In this document: positions 44,576 to 53,332 of the stretch, in pieces | How the letters are laid out: the number at the start of each line of letters is the position of its first letter | How positions within the stretch are numbered: the stretch's first letter is position 1 | Origin: Ilumatobacter coccineus YM16-304 | GTDB taxonomy: Bacteria > Actinomycetota > Acidimicrobiia > Acidimicrobiales > Ilumatobacteraceae | NCBI RefSeq assembly: GCF_000348785.1 | Contig: NC_020520.1 | Coordinates: 1,426,001-1,490,000, forward strand | Reading direction: 5' to 3' | DNA length: 64,000 nucleotides | Program-made: the position numbers and the translations under genes | Notes under the pieces: model-generated | The model's input: the letters and a program-made list of their open reading frames with translations, nothing else | Told to the model about the DNA's origin: nothing | The model's database searches: none

Positions 44576-45946
44576 ATGACTCTGATCGAGGCGTGGGGTG
44601 GTCCGGTGGATGTGCCGGTCGACGCTTCGGGGAGCCCTGCGCCCGAGTTGGTCGAGTCATGGTTGCCTGATGATCCGTTCGAGTTGCTGGCGCTCGGCCA
44701 TGCCGTCATCGACAAGCTGAACGCGGTCGGCTTGTCGTCGGTCCCCGAGCCGGCGGCGATGCCGCTGGTCTCGTCGGTCGACGAGCTCGCACGGCGCGCC
44801 GCTGCGCTCGATGTCGATGCAGCAGCACTGGTCGACGGGCGCGGTCACGAGCGGGCCGCCGGGTTCTTCTCCACGCGGTCGTGCATCAAGCATCGGTTGC
44901 AGTTGTCCGGTCCGACGGCGCTCGCCCGCACGCAGACCATGCGGATGTTCGCACTGCTGCCAAGCTGGGCCACCGCAGCCCGAGCGGGCCGAGTGGGGAG
45001 CGATCAGACGCTGTTGATGGCGCGGGTCGCCGCCAACCCACGGATCGCGCTCGACCTGATCGCGAACATCGACGCCCTCCTCCACGACGCGATTCGGCTG
45101 CCCTTCGACGAGTTCGAGCGTCTGCTCCGCAACTTCGAGCGGGCAGCCGACCCCGCCGACGCCCGAGCATCGGCCGAGGCGGCGAACGAGCGTCGTGACG
45201 CCACCATGAAGATCCAGATCGACGGGTCGTGGCGGCTCGCGGCGCGATTTGGCTCGCTCGAAGGTGCGCGACTCAACGAGATCTTCGCCCACTTCATCGA
45301 GGCCGAGTGGCAGTCCGATCTCGCCGAAGCCCGTGAGCGCGCTGCCGCCGAAGGTGGCGGCGAGCCGGGTACCCGTGATCTTCGCCGATCCGAATCGCAG
45401 CGCCGTGCCGATGCACTGTCGGCTGCGCTGCAAGCCGCTGCTGCTGCGCCCGGGCCAGGCAAGCCGCCGCTCCCCTCGCTCAACGTCCTCATCGACGAGT
45501 CGACACTGCGAGGTGCAATTCTCGGCCACGATCCCGATCCGGCCGCATACGCCAGCATGGTGTGTCGGACGCAGGCCGGCGATCCGGTCGACATCACCGA
45601 GGCGGCGGCCATGGCGCTGTGGGCCGACGTCCGGCGGGTGGTGCACGATGGTGCCGGCGTCGTCATCGATCTCGGGCGCCGCCGACGGTTGTTCACCGGC
45701 TCAGCGCGAGAAGCGGCACTGTTGCTCTCGATGCGTTGCCTGTGGCCAGGGTGCGATCGGCCGAGCCGCAACTGCGAAGTCGACCACGCGGTCACCTGGC
45801 GACAGCACGGGGCGACCGACCCGGGCAACGGCGGGCCGATGTGCAAACGGCACAATCTGCTCAAGGAGAACGCCCGATTCTCCACCCACCGAGACGCCGC
45901 CGGCGACTGGGTCGTCCTCGATGCCGACGGTCACCCCGTCGGGTGA
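44576..45946 (+). CDS. DUF222-HNH endonuclease domain protein (13E12-like)
   Basis: The 456-residue protein has an N-terminal DUF222 region (about residues 30-330, helical, Ala/Arg-rich). A C-terminal HNH nuclease follows: 'RCLWPGCDRPSRNCEVDHAVTWRQHGATDPGNGGPMCKRHNLLK', containing two CxxC-like zinc pairs and the catalytic His. The family is abundant and repeated in actinobacterial genomes, including the Mycobacterium 13E12 repeat, and is often mobile or intein-associated. CATGAT (44564-44569) lies 6 nt before the ATG. Its biological role is not established. Confidence 0.88.
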   Translation: MTLIEAWGGPVDVPVDASGSPAPELVESWLPDDPFELLALGHAVIDKLNAVGLSSVPEPAAMPLVSSVDELARRAAALDVDAAALVDGRGHERAAGFFSTRSCIKHRLQLSGPTALARTQTMRMFALLPSWATAARAGRVGSDQTLLMARVAANPRIALDLIANIDALLHDAIRLPFDEFERLLRNFERAADPADARASAEAANERRDATMKIQIDGSWRLAARFGSLEGARLNEIFAHFIEAEWQSDLAEARERAAAEGGGEPGTRDLRRSESQRRADALSAALQAAAAAPGPGKPPLPSLNVLIDESTLRGAILGHDPDPAAYASMVCRTQAGDPVDITEAAAMALWADVRRVVHDGAGVVIDLGRRRRLFTGSAREAALLLSMRCLWPGCDRPSRNCEVDHAVTWRQHGATDPGNGGPMCKRHNLLKENARFSTHRDAAGDWVVLDADGHPVG

Positions 45947-45962
45947 TGCCCCGTGCGCTGAT

Positions 45963-47321
45963 TCAGGCTGCTGCGACTTCCTCACGGGCGTCGAGGCGGT
46001 CGAAGAGGCGATCGAACACGTTGGCGCGGTCGAACTGCATCGCGTAGTCGCGTGCAGCGGCGCCCCAGCGGGTGCGTTCGCCCGGCGACAGGCCGAGGAC
46101 GATCTCGTTGAGCGCGTTGGCGATCGCATACGGATACGACGTCGGCACGATCTTCGCGTGGGGTCCCACCGCTTCGCTGATACCGCCGGTGTCACACGTG
46201 ATGATCGGGCCGCCCCCGGCGAGCATCTTCTCGACCAGCGCGATGCCGAACGTCTCGACGAACTCCGGACGAGGTTTGCTCGGCAGCGCGTAGGCGGCAG
46301 AGCCCGCCATCAGGTGTGGCTTCACGGCGTCGTCGATGTCGTCGAAGAACACGATCCGATCGGCGCACGGCGTCGACGCCGCGAGCGCCCGGAGATTGCG
46401 AGCCTCGGGTCCGTTGCCGCAGATCACCAGCTTCGTGCGCGCCGACGCGGCGCTCATCGTGAAGCCGTTGATCAGATCGTCGACACCCTTCGCCTTCGTG
46501 AGCCGCGACAGGAACATCACGTACCCGTCGCGTTCCAGCCCGCGGTCGGCGAGTACCTGATCGGTCACCGCCGGGTCGAGCGTCGTGTAGGTCGAGGCGT
46601 CGATCGCCGGGTAGGAGATCTTCACCCGGTCGCGACACGCCGGGGCGAACGACGTGCCCCACCGCTCGTCGACTTCGCTTGCCGCATCGACGATCAGCTT
46701 CTTGGTGTAGTCCGACACGGCGACGCAGAGGTCGTTGCCGAGATACGTCGACAGCACCTGCGCAGCGGCGCCGAACCGACCCTCGTCGACGGCGGTGCGG
46801 ACCACGTTCGTGATGTCGGAACCCACGGCCTCGGCGATCGTCGTCAACGGGGCACACATCCCGGTCGAGCGGGCGATCGTCGCCGCCGTCGCGATCGCGG
46901 TGTCGTGCGGAGTGAGATACAGCGACATGGCCGTGGTCGGAACGCCTTCGGTGAACAGTTCGACGAGACGGCCGACGATGCCGGAGAGGTCGCGGCCGTC
47001 GGGCACCTTGTAGTCGCCGACCGGCTCCGGGCGCTCGACGGTGATGCCAGGGGAGTAGGGCAGCACCGAGTCGAGCGGCTTGAGTGGGAGGCCGGCCGCC
47101 TGCAGCGTCGGAATGGTCCAGGTGACGATGCGGACGTCGTCGTAGCCGCGAGTGAGTGCCGCCTCGGCGAGGTTGCGGGCCTCTCCCGAGTGACCGCAGA
47201 TCACCGGATCGGCGCGGACCACGATGACGAGCCGCTTCGTGGGATTGCTCGGCGGCGGCTCCGACTCGAGCGACGGGTGCCCCGGCTCGGTCGTTTCGAT
47301 GTGCTCGTACAGCATGGTCAT
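45963..47321 (-). CDS. GT4-like glycosyltransferase
   Basis: The 452-residue GT-B enzyme has the N-terminal lobe 'RLVIVVRADPVICGHSGEARNLAEAAL', the linker 'GYVMFLSRLTKAKGVDDLINGF' (donor domain start), and the EX7E-type motif in 'EFVETFGIALVEKML' followed by 'GGPIITCDTGGISEAVG'. It is a retaining sugar transferase, probably nucleotide-sugar dependent. The ATG at 47321 overlaps the stop of the upstream GH92 gene (ATGA), so the two are coupled. Acceptor and donor are unknown. No membrane segment is seen. Confidence 0.85.
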   Translation of the reverse strand: MTMLYEHIETTEPGHPSLESEPPPSNPTKRLVIVVRADPVICGHSGEARNLAEAALTRGYDDVRIVTWTIPTLQAAGLPLKPLDSVLPYSPGITVERPEPVGDYKVPDGRDLSGIVGRLVELFTEGVPTTAMSLYLTPHDTAIATAATIARSTGMCAPLTTIAEAVGSDITNVVRTAVDEGRFGAAAQVLSTYLGNDLCVAVSDYTKKLIVDAASEVDERWGTSFAPACRDRVKISYPAIDASTYTTLDPAVTDQVLADRGLERDGYVMFLSRLTKAKGVDDLINGFTMSAASARTKLVICGNGPEARNLRALAASTPCADRIVFFDDIDDAVKPHLMAGSAAYALPSKPRPEFVETFGIALVEKMLAGGGPIITCDTGGISEAVGPHAKIVPTSYPYAIANALNEIVLGLSPGERTRWGAAARDYAMQFDRANVFDRLFDRLDAREEVAAA

Positions 47322-49591
47322 GGTGTGTGCTCCGGCTCTGGGTGGGACGGGGGTCGGTGAACGGTCGCAGTGGCCCAGGCCGATGGTTCGGGCCCGAGGT
47401 CGATCGTGATCCGAGAACTCGTGACGAGGTCGGCCATCGGCATCCACGACCGGTCGAGCGGACGGCCGTCGACCGTCACGCCTTGGACGTACTGGGCCGG
47501 TGCGTCGGCAGACGGCTCGACGAAGCCGGTGGTGTCGATGACGAGGTGGCGGTCGCCGAGGCGCAGCCGCGAGCGTGCGAACGACGGTGCGTTGAGCAGC
47601 ACGATCTGCTGCCCGGCGACGGGGAACAGGCCGAGCGATGCCCAGACGTACCACGAGCTGATCCCGCCCGAGTCGTCGTTGCCGGGCAGGCCGCCCGGTC
47701 CGGTGCCGAACTGGTTCATCACGATCGCGTGCACGATCTCGGCGGTGCGGTCGGGTCGGCCGACCCAGTGATACGACCACGGAGCTTCCATGTCGGGCTC
47801 GTTGTTGAGCCCTTCGAACCGATCGAGTTCGTACCCGGCGGCGATCTCACCGATCGAGGGTGACTCGCCGAGTTGTTTCACCGGGTCGGCGTCGACGCCG
47901 AAGAACCGGTCGAGCAGAGCGATGTAGGCGTCGTCGCCGCCGGCGAGCGCGATCCGCCCGGCCATGTCGTGACCGAGGCGGAACGAGTAGTTCCACTTGC
48001 CGCCTTCGTAGAAGCTCGAATCGAGGATCAGGCCCGTGGCCGGGTCGTAGGCGTTGACCCAACGCGAGGCGAACCCGTCGAACTGGTCGGCGAGCGTGTC
48101 GTCGCCGACGTGGCGAGCCACGAGCGCTGTGCAGTGATAGCCGAATGCCAGGTCGAGCGTATGGGTGATCGGATGCGCCACGCCGTGCTCGACGAACTCC
48201 TCGCCGTACTGGCGCCGGAGGTCGGCGTCCATGTGGCACAGCGCCCAGTCCCAGTCGACGCCGGGCAGACCGAGTGCGCACACGTCGGCGAGGAACGTGT
48301 GCGCCAGCGCGCTGCCCTGGCGCGAGAACCGGTCGGCGCCACGCGCCATGCGGTAGCCGATCGGCAGGTTTCCTTCCTCCTCGGCGATGTGGAGCAGCGC
48401 GTTCGCCAACTCCACGGCACGATCGGGGAACAGGGCCGTGACCAGCGGAAGTTGCGTGCGATAGACGTCCCACATCGTGCACAGGTCGAAGACGAAGGGG
48501 CCGTCGATCGGCCAGAACGGGCTCTCGTCGGGAGCGAAGCACGGCTTGATCAGCGAGTGGTAGAGCGCCGTGGCGAACACCTGCTTGCGCTCCGAGTCGT
48601 CGGACTCGACGCGGATCGCGCCGACGTGGTCGGCCCAGGTCGATCGGGTGGCGCCCCGCCGCCGTTCGAACGCGTGCGTGGTCGGCGCCACGAGGCTGGC
48701 GATGGCGTCGTCGGCGAGCGACGAGACCGCGACGTCGTCGTGGAGATTGCGGCGGGCCTGCTCGGTACTGCGCAGCGAGAACCCGATGCGCACTTCGACG
48801 ACACCGCCCGTCTGGACCGGGCCCGCCCAGAGAAAGCCGAACGGGCGGAGGGTGGTCGGCCGGATCGAGTCGAAACGCAGCGTGCTGCCGCCTGCCATGA
48901 GGCGTCGGTCGTACCAGAGCATCTGGCGCCAGTCGGGGGTGTCGCACTCGACGTGGAAGCTGACCGGCACGCCCTCCATCACCACGTGGCCGGCGGCGAC
49001 ACCGGGAGCGATCGAGTCGAGCGACGCACGCAATGGCACGGTCTCACCTCGGTCGATTGCCAGCCCGCCGTGGGAGGCGTCGATGACGATGCGCGCGTCT
49101 CGATGCTCGGGGAACGTGTAGCGGTGCACGGCGCTCTTCGGGCCGACCGTGATCTCGCAGCGCACGCCGTTGCCCAGCGTGGCGGCGTAGTAGCCGGGCT
49201 CGGCGACCTCGTCGCTCAGGGTCCACGACTCGCCGAGGTCGTCGAGCGGCGACATCATCGGGGTCACCCGGAGGTAGTTGTAGTACTTCCGGATCGCGCC
49301 CGTGCCCGACTGCTGGAAGTGCGTGAAACCCGACGCTTGCAGGCGATCGAAGAGGGCGGTCGGCACCCCCTCGGTCGAGCGGTCGTAGACGCCGTACCCG
49401 GTCGGGTAGGCGCCCGAGAACGAGCACGCCGACACCATGCCGAACGGGTGGGTCGCCCCGGGATGGGTGTTGCCGATGGGCGGTTTCGGCCACCACCAGG
49501 TCGACGCGAGTCCTTCGGGCGGCGGCAGGTCGGCCGGCGCGCTGCCGATGAACGGATCGACCAGGTCGATCATCGTCGCGGTCGCCCCCAT
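47318..49591 (-). CDS. GH92-family alpha-mannosidase-like glycosidase
   Basis: The 757-residue protein starts 'MIDLVDPFIGSAPADLPPPEG...WWWPKPPIGNTHPGATHPFGMV', with GH92 core features: 'FTHFQQSGTGAIRKYYNYLRVTPMM' and a C-terminal (alpha/alpha) barrel with 'TMWDVYRTQLPLVTALFPD' and 'GNDDSGGISSWYVWASLGLFPV' (catalytic acid and base region). GH92 enzymes are Ca-dependent exo-alpha-mannosidases. No signal peptide is apparent, so it is probably cytoplasmic. It is paired with a glycosyltransferase and may form or turn over a mannosyl compound. Confidence 0.88.
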   Translation of the reverse strand: MGATATMIDLVDPFIGSAPADLPPPEGLASTWWWPKPPIGNTHPGATHPFGMVSACSFSGAYPTGYGVYDRSTEGVPTALFDRLQASGFTHFQQSGTGAIRKYYNYLRVTPMMSPLDDLGESWTLSDEVAEPGYYAATLGNGVRCEITVGPKSAVHRYTFPEHRDARIVIDASHGGLAIDRGETVPLRASLDSIAPGVAAGHVVMEGVPVSFHVECDTPDWRQMLWYDRRLMAGGSTLRFDSIRPTTLRPFGFLWAGPVQTGGVVEVRIGFSLRSTEQARRNLHDDVAVSSLADDAIASLVAPTTHAFERRRGATRSTWADHVGAIRVESDDSERKQVFATALYHSLIKPCFAPDESPFWPIDGPFVFDLCTMWDVYRTQLPLVTALFPDRAVELANALLHIAEEEGNLPIGYRMARGADRFSRQGSALAHTFLADVCALGLPGVDWDWALCHMDADLRRQYGEEFVEHGVAHPITHTLDLAFGYHCTALVARHVGDDTLADQFDGFASRWVNAYDPATGLILDSSFYEGGKWNYSFRLGHDMAGRIALAGGDDAYIALLDRFFGVDADPVKQLGESPSIGEIAAGYELDRFEGLNNEPDMEAPWSYHWVGRPDRTAEIVHAIVMNQFGTGPGGLPGNDDSGGISSWYVWASLGLFPVAGQQIVLLNAPSFARSRLRLGDRHLVIDTTGFVEPSADAPAQYVQGVTVDGRPLDRSWMPMADLVTSSRITIDLGPEPSAWATATVHRPPSHPEPEHTP

Positions 49592-49681
49592 CGAGGCCGG
49601 TTTCCCATGACCTCAAGGTAGAGATCACGTGTTTTCGCTGTGTTTCGGCGTGGTGAACGCTCTCGGTGATTGGAGCGTCGC

Positions 49682-50056
49682 TCAGGCGAGCGCGGCAGCG
49701 AGCGCGTCGGGGTCGGCGACGCTCACCCAGAGGCTCGAGTGAGGTCGGAAGCCGATGACCTTCGGGACCTTCTCGGCGAACTCGATGCACACCCCGCGTT
49801 CGTGGTTGGTGCCGAACGTGATGCCGTCGTCGGCGAAGCTGAGGCGCAGTCCCACCGCGGTCCACCAACGATGCGGTCCGGTCACCTCGGTGCCCACCAC
49901 GTTGGACCGCGGTGTCTCGACCTTCCAGCGTCCGAACGTGGCGCGGAACGTGTCGTCGGTGACGGTGACGCCGTCGTCGTCGCTCAGTCGCAGCACCGTG
50001 AACATCGGAGCCCAGCGTCGATCGCGCCGATACGGAAAGAACTGCTCGTCGCTCAC
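49682..50056 (-). CDS. Conserved hypothetical protein
   Basis: This 124-residue protein has no recognised domain: 'MFTVLRLSDDDGVTVTDDTFRATFGRWKVETPRSNVVGTEVTGPHRWW' suggests a small beta-rich fold, and 'IEFAEKVPKVIGFRPHSSLWVSVADPDALAAAL' ends it. Related proteins occur in many actinobacteria without assigned function. The GTG start has TAGGTT on the minus strand (50063-50068) 6 nt upstream. It is divergent from guanine deaminase; the two -10 boxes overlap by two base pairs. Confidence 0.78.
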   Translation of the reverse strand: MSDEQFFPYRRDRRWAPMFTVLRLSDDDGVTVTDDTFRATFGRWKVETPRSNVVGTEVTGPHRWWTAVGLRLSFADDGITFGTNHERGVCIEFAEKVPKVIGFRPHSSLWVSVADPDALAAALA

Positions 50057-50062
50057 CTCGTC

Positions 50063-50072
50063 AACCTACTGT
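50063..50072. promoter_or_regulatory. Overlapping divergent -10 boxes
   Basis: TAGGTT on the minus strand (50063-50068) and TACTGT on the plus strand (50067-50072) share two base pairs. Each is 6 nt from a GTG (50056 and 50079). The start codons are only 22 bp apart, so a single symmetric element appears to fire leaderless transcripts both ways. Confidence 0.6.
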
Positions 50073-50078
50073 GCCGGG

Positions 50079-51386
50079 GTGACCACGATTCGTTGCACCG
50101 TCATGCAGACGCCGTCCCCCGACACCCTGGAGGTGCTGCGTGACGTCGTCATCACGATCGACGAGAGCGGCACGATCACTGCGATCGACGACGGCGACGC
50201 CGGCATCGCCGTCGACCGCGATCTCGGCTCGTCGGTGGTCGTGGTCCCGGGGCTCATCGATGCGCACATCCACGCGCCGCAATGGCCGCAGTTGGGCACG
50301 GGTCTCGACCTGCCGCTCGAACAGTGGCTGTTCGACAACACGTTCCCGCTCGAAGCGAAGCTGACCGACCCGGCCTTCGCCGCGGTCGTGTGGCCCGACA
50401 TGGTCGACACGTTGCTCCGCCACGGGACGACCACGGCCGTCTACTACGCGACGATCAGCGTCGAGACGACCACGATGCTCGCCGCGGTCTGCGCCGAACT
50501 CGGCCAGCGAGCCTTCGTCGGCCGCGTCGGCATGGACCATCCGGATGGAACACCCGAGTGGTATCGAGACGCGTCCGCGGTGGCGGGTGTCGATGCATCG
50601 ATGGCCTCGATCGAGCAGATCTCACAGCTCGGTTCGCCACTCGTCCGACCGATCGTGACCCCTCGCTTCGCCCCGGCGTGCACCGACGCGCTGCTCGAAG
50701 GCCTCGGCGAACTCGCACGCTCGACGTCGACGATCAGCCAGACCCACTGCTCGGAGAGCGACTGGGAGCACGGCTACGCGTTCGAGCGGTTCGGTCGCTC
50801 CGACACCGAGGCTCTCGACGGGTTCGGGCTGATCGCCGACCATTCGGTGCTGGCACACGGCGACCATCTCGGCGACGCCGACTTCGAGTTGATCACGCGG
50901 CGCGGTGCCGGCGTGGCGCACTGCCCGCTGTCGAACGCGTACTTCGCCAACGCCGTGTTCCCGGCCCGCCGAGCGCTCGATGCCGGGGTGCGGCTCGGGC
51001 TCGGCACCGACGTCGCCGGCGGGGCACGGCCCGGTGTGTTGAGCCAGTGCGGCGACGCCGTGACCATGTCGCGGATGCTCGACGAAGGTGTCGACGCTCG
51101 CGTCGAGCCGAGCGAGCGCGGCGTGACCGGTTCACGGATCTCGATCACCGAAGCGTTCTGGATGGCCACCCTCGGCGGTGCCGACCTGCTGGGCGTCCCG
51201 TGCGGCCTGCTCGAAGTCGGTCGGCAGTTCGACGCGGTGGCGGTCGATCTCGACGCGGGGACGTCGGGCTTGCGCCGATGGGAGGGCGTCGACGACGACG
51301 CCCGAACCTTCGAGAAGATCGTCCGACTCGCCGGACCGACCGACATCGCGGAGGTCTGGGTGCGCGGCAACACGGTGATCTCGTAG
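50079..51386 (+). CDS. guaD: Guanine deaminase
   Basis: The 435-residue amidohydrolase has zinc motif HxH in 'PGLIDAHIHAPQWPQLGTGLDLPLEQWLFDNTFPLEAKLTDPAFA', which closely matches GuaD, then 'THCSESDWE', 'LAHGDHLGDADFELI' and 'LGLGTDVAGGARPG' (metal Asp). It converts guanine to xanthine. The frame is open far upstream, but GTG 50079 with TACTGT 6 nt before it, and the family N-terminus, decide the start. A flavodoxin-fold reductase and an acyl-CoA dehydrogenase follow with gaps of 16 and 13 bases. Confidence 0.9.
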   Translation: MTTIRCTVMQTPSPDTLEVLRDVVITIDESGTITAIDDGDAGIAVDRDLGSSVVVVPGLIDAHIHAPQWPQLGTGLDLPLEQWLFDNTFPLEAKLTDPAFAAVVWPDMVDTLLRHGTTTAVYYATISVETTTMLAAVCAELGQRAFVGRVGMDHPDGTPEWYRDASAVAGVDASMASIEQISQLGSPLVRPIVTPRFAPACTDALLEGLGELARSTSTISQTHCSESDWEHGYAFERFGRSDTEALDGFGLIADHSVLAHGDHLGDADFELITRRGAGVAHCPLSNAYFANAVFPARRALDAGVRLGLGTDVAGGARPGVLSQCGDAVTMSRMLDEGVDARVEPSERGVTGSRISITEAFWMATLGGADLLGVPCGLLEVGRQFDAVAVDLDAGTSGLRRWEGVDDDARTFEKIVRLAGPTDIAEVWVRGNTVIS

Positions 51387-51402
51387 CCACTACGTTGCGG
51401 TC

Positions 51403-52122
51403 ATGGCTCAATTCTCAGGACTCACAGCCGTCATTCTCAACTGCTCGCTGCAGCACGAGGCGAAGGAATCGCACACGCGACTCCTGCTCAACCGCGTCGC
51501 GGGCATCATGCGCACCGAAGGCGTCGAGGTCGAGATCATCCACATGCTCGAGCATCGCGTCGGGTTCGGCATGGTCACCGACACGACGAGCCTCGGCGAC
51601 GAACGCGACGACTGGCCCGGCATCCACGCCAAGATCATGGACGCCGACATCCTCGTGATCGGCACGCCGATCTGGTTGGGCGTGAAGTCGAGCGTGGCAA
51701 CCCTCGCGATCGAGCGCCTCTACGCCTACAGCGGCGAGACCAACGAGCACGGCCAGTACCTCTACTACGGCAAGGTCGGTGGCTGTGTGGTGACCGGCAA
51801 CGAAGACGGGGTGAAGGCGTGCTCGATGGAGACGCTGTACGCCCTGAGCCACATCGGTTACACGATCCCGCCGCAGGCCGATTGTGGCTGGCTCGGCGAG
51901 ATCGGTCCGGGTCCGAGCTACGGCGACACGCCCGACGGGGCCGACGTGCCCGCCGGGTTCGACAGTGAGTTCACGAACAAGAACGCCACGATCATGACCT
52001 GGAACCTGATGCACACGGCGAAGATGCTCAAGGAGCAGGGCGGGTTCCCGGTCGGCGGCAACGTCGCCGAGACATGGCGCGACTACACCAACGCCGAAGA
52101 TCAAGACCCGCACGCCGACTGA
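51403..52122 (+). CDS. NAD(P)H-dependent FMN reductase / flavodoxin-fold protein
   Basis: The 239-residue protein starts 'AVILNCSLQHEAKESHTRLLLNRVAGIM', an FMN phosphate loop of the NADPH-FMN-reductase type, with 'MDADILVIGTPIWLGVKSSVATLAIERL' as the second flavin-binding loop and 'KVGGCVVTGNEDGVKACSMETL' in the third strand. It probably reduces quinones or supplies FMNH2. TACGTT (51391-51396) lies 6 nt before the ATG even though the gene is only 16 bases after guaD, so it can be transcribed independently. Confidence 0.82.
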   Translation: MAQFSGLTAVILNCSLQHEAKESHTRLLLNRVAGIMRTEGVEVEIIHMLEHRVGFGMVTDTTSLGDERDDWPGIHAKIMDADILVIGTPIWLGVKSSVATLAIERLYAYSGETNEHGQYLYYGKVGGCVVTGNEDGVKACSMETLYALSHIGYTIPPQADCGWLGEIGPGPSYGDTPDGADVPAGFDSEFTNKNATIMTWNLMHTAKMLKEQGGFPVGGNVAETWRDYTNAEDQDPHAD

Positions 52123-52135
52123 TGAAGTTCTGGGC

Positions 52136-53299
52136 GTGATGGAGTTCTCGGCGAACCCCGACCACGAGGCAATCGTCGAGGCTGTTGACGCCGTGTGCGC
52201 CCAGTTCGACGACAACTACTGGTTGGCCTGCGACCGCGAGCACCGGTTTCCGTGGGAGTTCTACGAAGAGATGGCCGCGGGTGGCTGGGTCGGCATCGCC
52301 ATCCCGGAGCAGTACGGCGGGGGAGGGCAGGGCATCACCGAAGCGGCGCTCGTCCTGAATCGCATCGCCGCGTCCGGCGCCGGGATGAACGGCTCGTCGG
52401 CAGTGCACCTCACCATGTTCGGACTCAACCCGGTCGTCAAGTTCGGCAGCGACCAGCTCAAGGATGCGTTTCTGCCCCGAGCAGCCGTCGGCGACCTGCA
52501 CGTCGCGTTCGGCGTGACCGAGCCCGATGCGGGCACCGACACGAGCCGCATCGCAACCCGCGCCGCCGACGATGGCCGCGGCGGCTTCGTCGTGACCGGT
52601 CGCAAGATCTGGACCACCAAGGCCCTCGAATCGGAGGTGTGCCTGCTGCTCGCTCGGACCGACGGTGAGCCCGGTTCGTTCGAGGGGCTGTCGCTCTTCC
52701 TCGTCGATCTCGACGAGCGTTACGTCGACATCGCGCCGATTCCGAAGGTCGGCCGGAACGCGGTCGCCTCGTGCGAGGTCGCCTACGACGGCCTCCCGGT
52801 CGAAGGCTGGCGCCTGGTCGGCGAACGCGGGAATGGCTTTCGCCACATCCTCCACGGTCTCAACCCCGAGCGCATCCTGCTCGCCGGTATGGCGTGTGGC
52901 CTCGGTGAAGTCGCGGTCGACCGAGCGGTTCGCTACGCGAAGGAGCGTGAGGTGTTCGGTCGCCCGATCGGCGCGAACCAGGCCATCGCGCACCCGTTGG
53001 CGCAGGCGCACATGGAGCTGGCGGCGGCGAAGACGATGATGATGCACGCGGCGTGGCGCTACGACAACGGCCTCGACTGCGCCGAGCAGGCGAACACCGC
53101 CAAGTACCTCGCAGCAGAGGCGAGCTTCCGAGCGGCCGACCAGGCGATGCAGACGCTCGGCGGCTTGGGCTACGCCGAGGAGTACCACGTCGAGCGGTAC
53201 TGGCGTGAGGCCAGGCTGCAGCGTCTCGCTCCCGTGAGCCAGGAGATGACCTGCAACTTCATCGCCCAGAAGGTGCTCGGCCTCCCGCGCAGTTACTGA
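52136..53299 (+). CDS. Acyl-CoA dehydrogenase
   Basis: The 387-residue, standard-length enzyme has 'IPEQYGGGGQGITEAALVLNRIAASG', the FAD/substrate motif 'FGVTEPDAGTDTSRIATRA' and 'TGRKIWTTKALES', and C-terminal helices with 'YAKEREVFGRPIGANQAIAHPLAQ' and 'QAMQTLGGLGYAEEYHVERYWREARL'. It oxidises an acyl-CoA or a related thioester; chain-length preference cannot be read. It starts GTG-ATG 13 bases after the FMN reductase, so ATG 52139 is an equal candidate. It ends shortly before a spermidine-synthase-like gene. Confidence 0.9.
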   Translation: MMEFSANPDHEAIVEAVDAVCAQFDDNYWLACDREHRFPWEFYEEMAAGGWVGIAIPEQYGGGGQGITEAALVLNRIAASGAGMNGSSAVHLTMFGLNPVVKFGSDQLKDAFLPRAAVGDLHVAFGVTEPDAGTDTSRIATRAADDGRGGFVVTGRKIWTTKALESEVCLLLARTDGEPGSFEGLSLFLVDLDERYVDIAPIPKVGRNAVASCEVAYDGLPVEGWRLVGERGNGFRHILHGLNPERILLAGMACGLGEVAVDRAVRYAKEREVFGRPIGANQAIAHPLAQAHMELAAAKTMMMHAAWRYDNGLDCAEQANTAKYLAAEASFRAADQAMQTLGGLGYAEEYHVERYWREARLQRLAPVSQEMTCNFIAQKVLGLPRSY

Positions 53300-53332
53300 C
53301 GCGCGCCGGGTCGGCGTAGTGTGCGTGGCCTG

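Noticed and set aside
49592-49681. Short gene starting at ATG 49608 (minus), 6 nt after TACCTT
   Set aside because: The box and spacing fit the leaderless pattern, but the ATG is out of frame with GH92 and yields only an Arg-rich frame; it is more likely a short GH92 leader.
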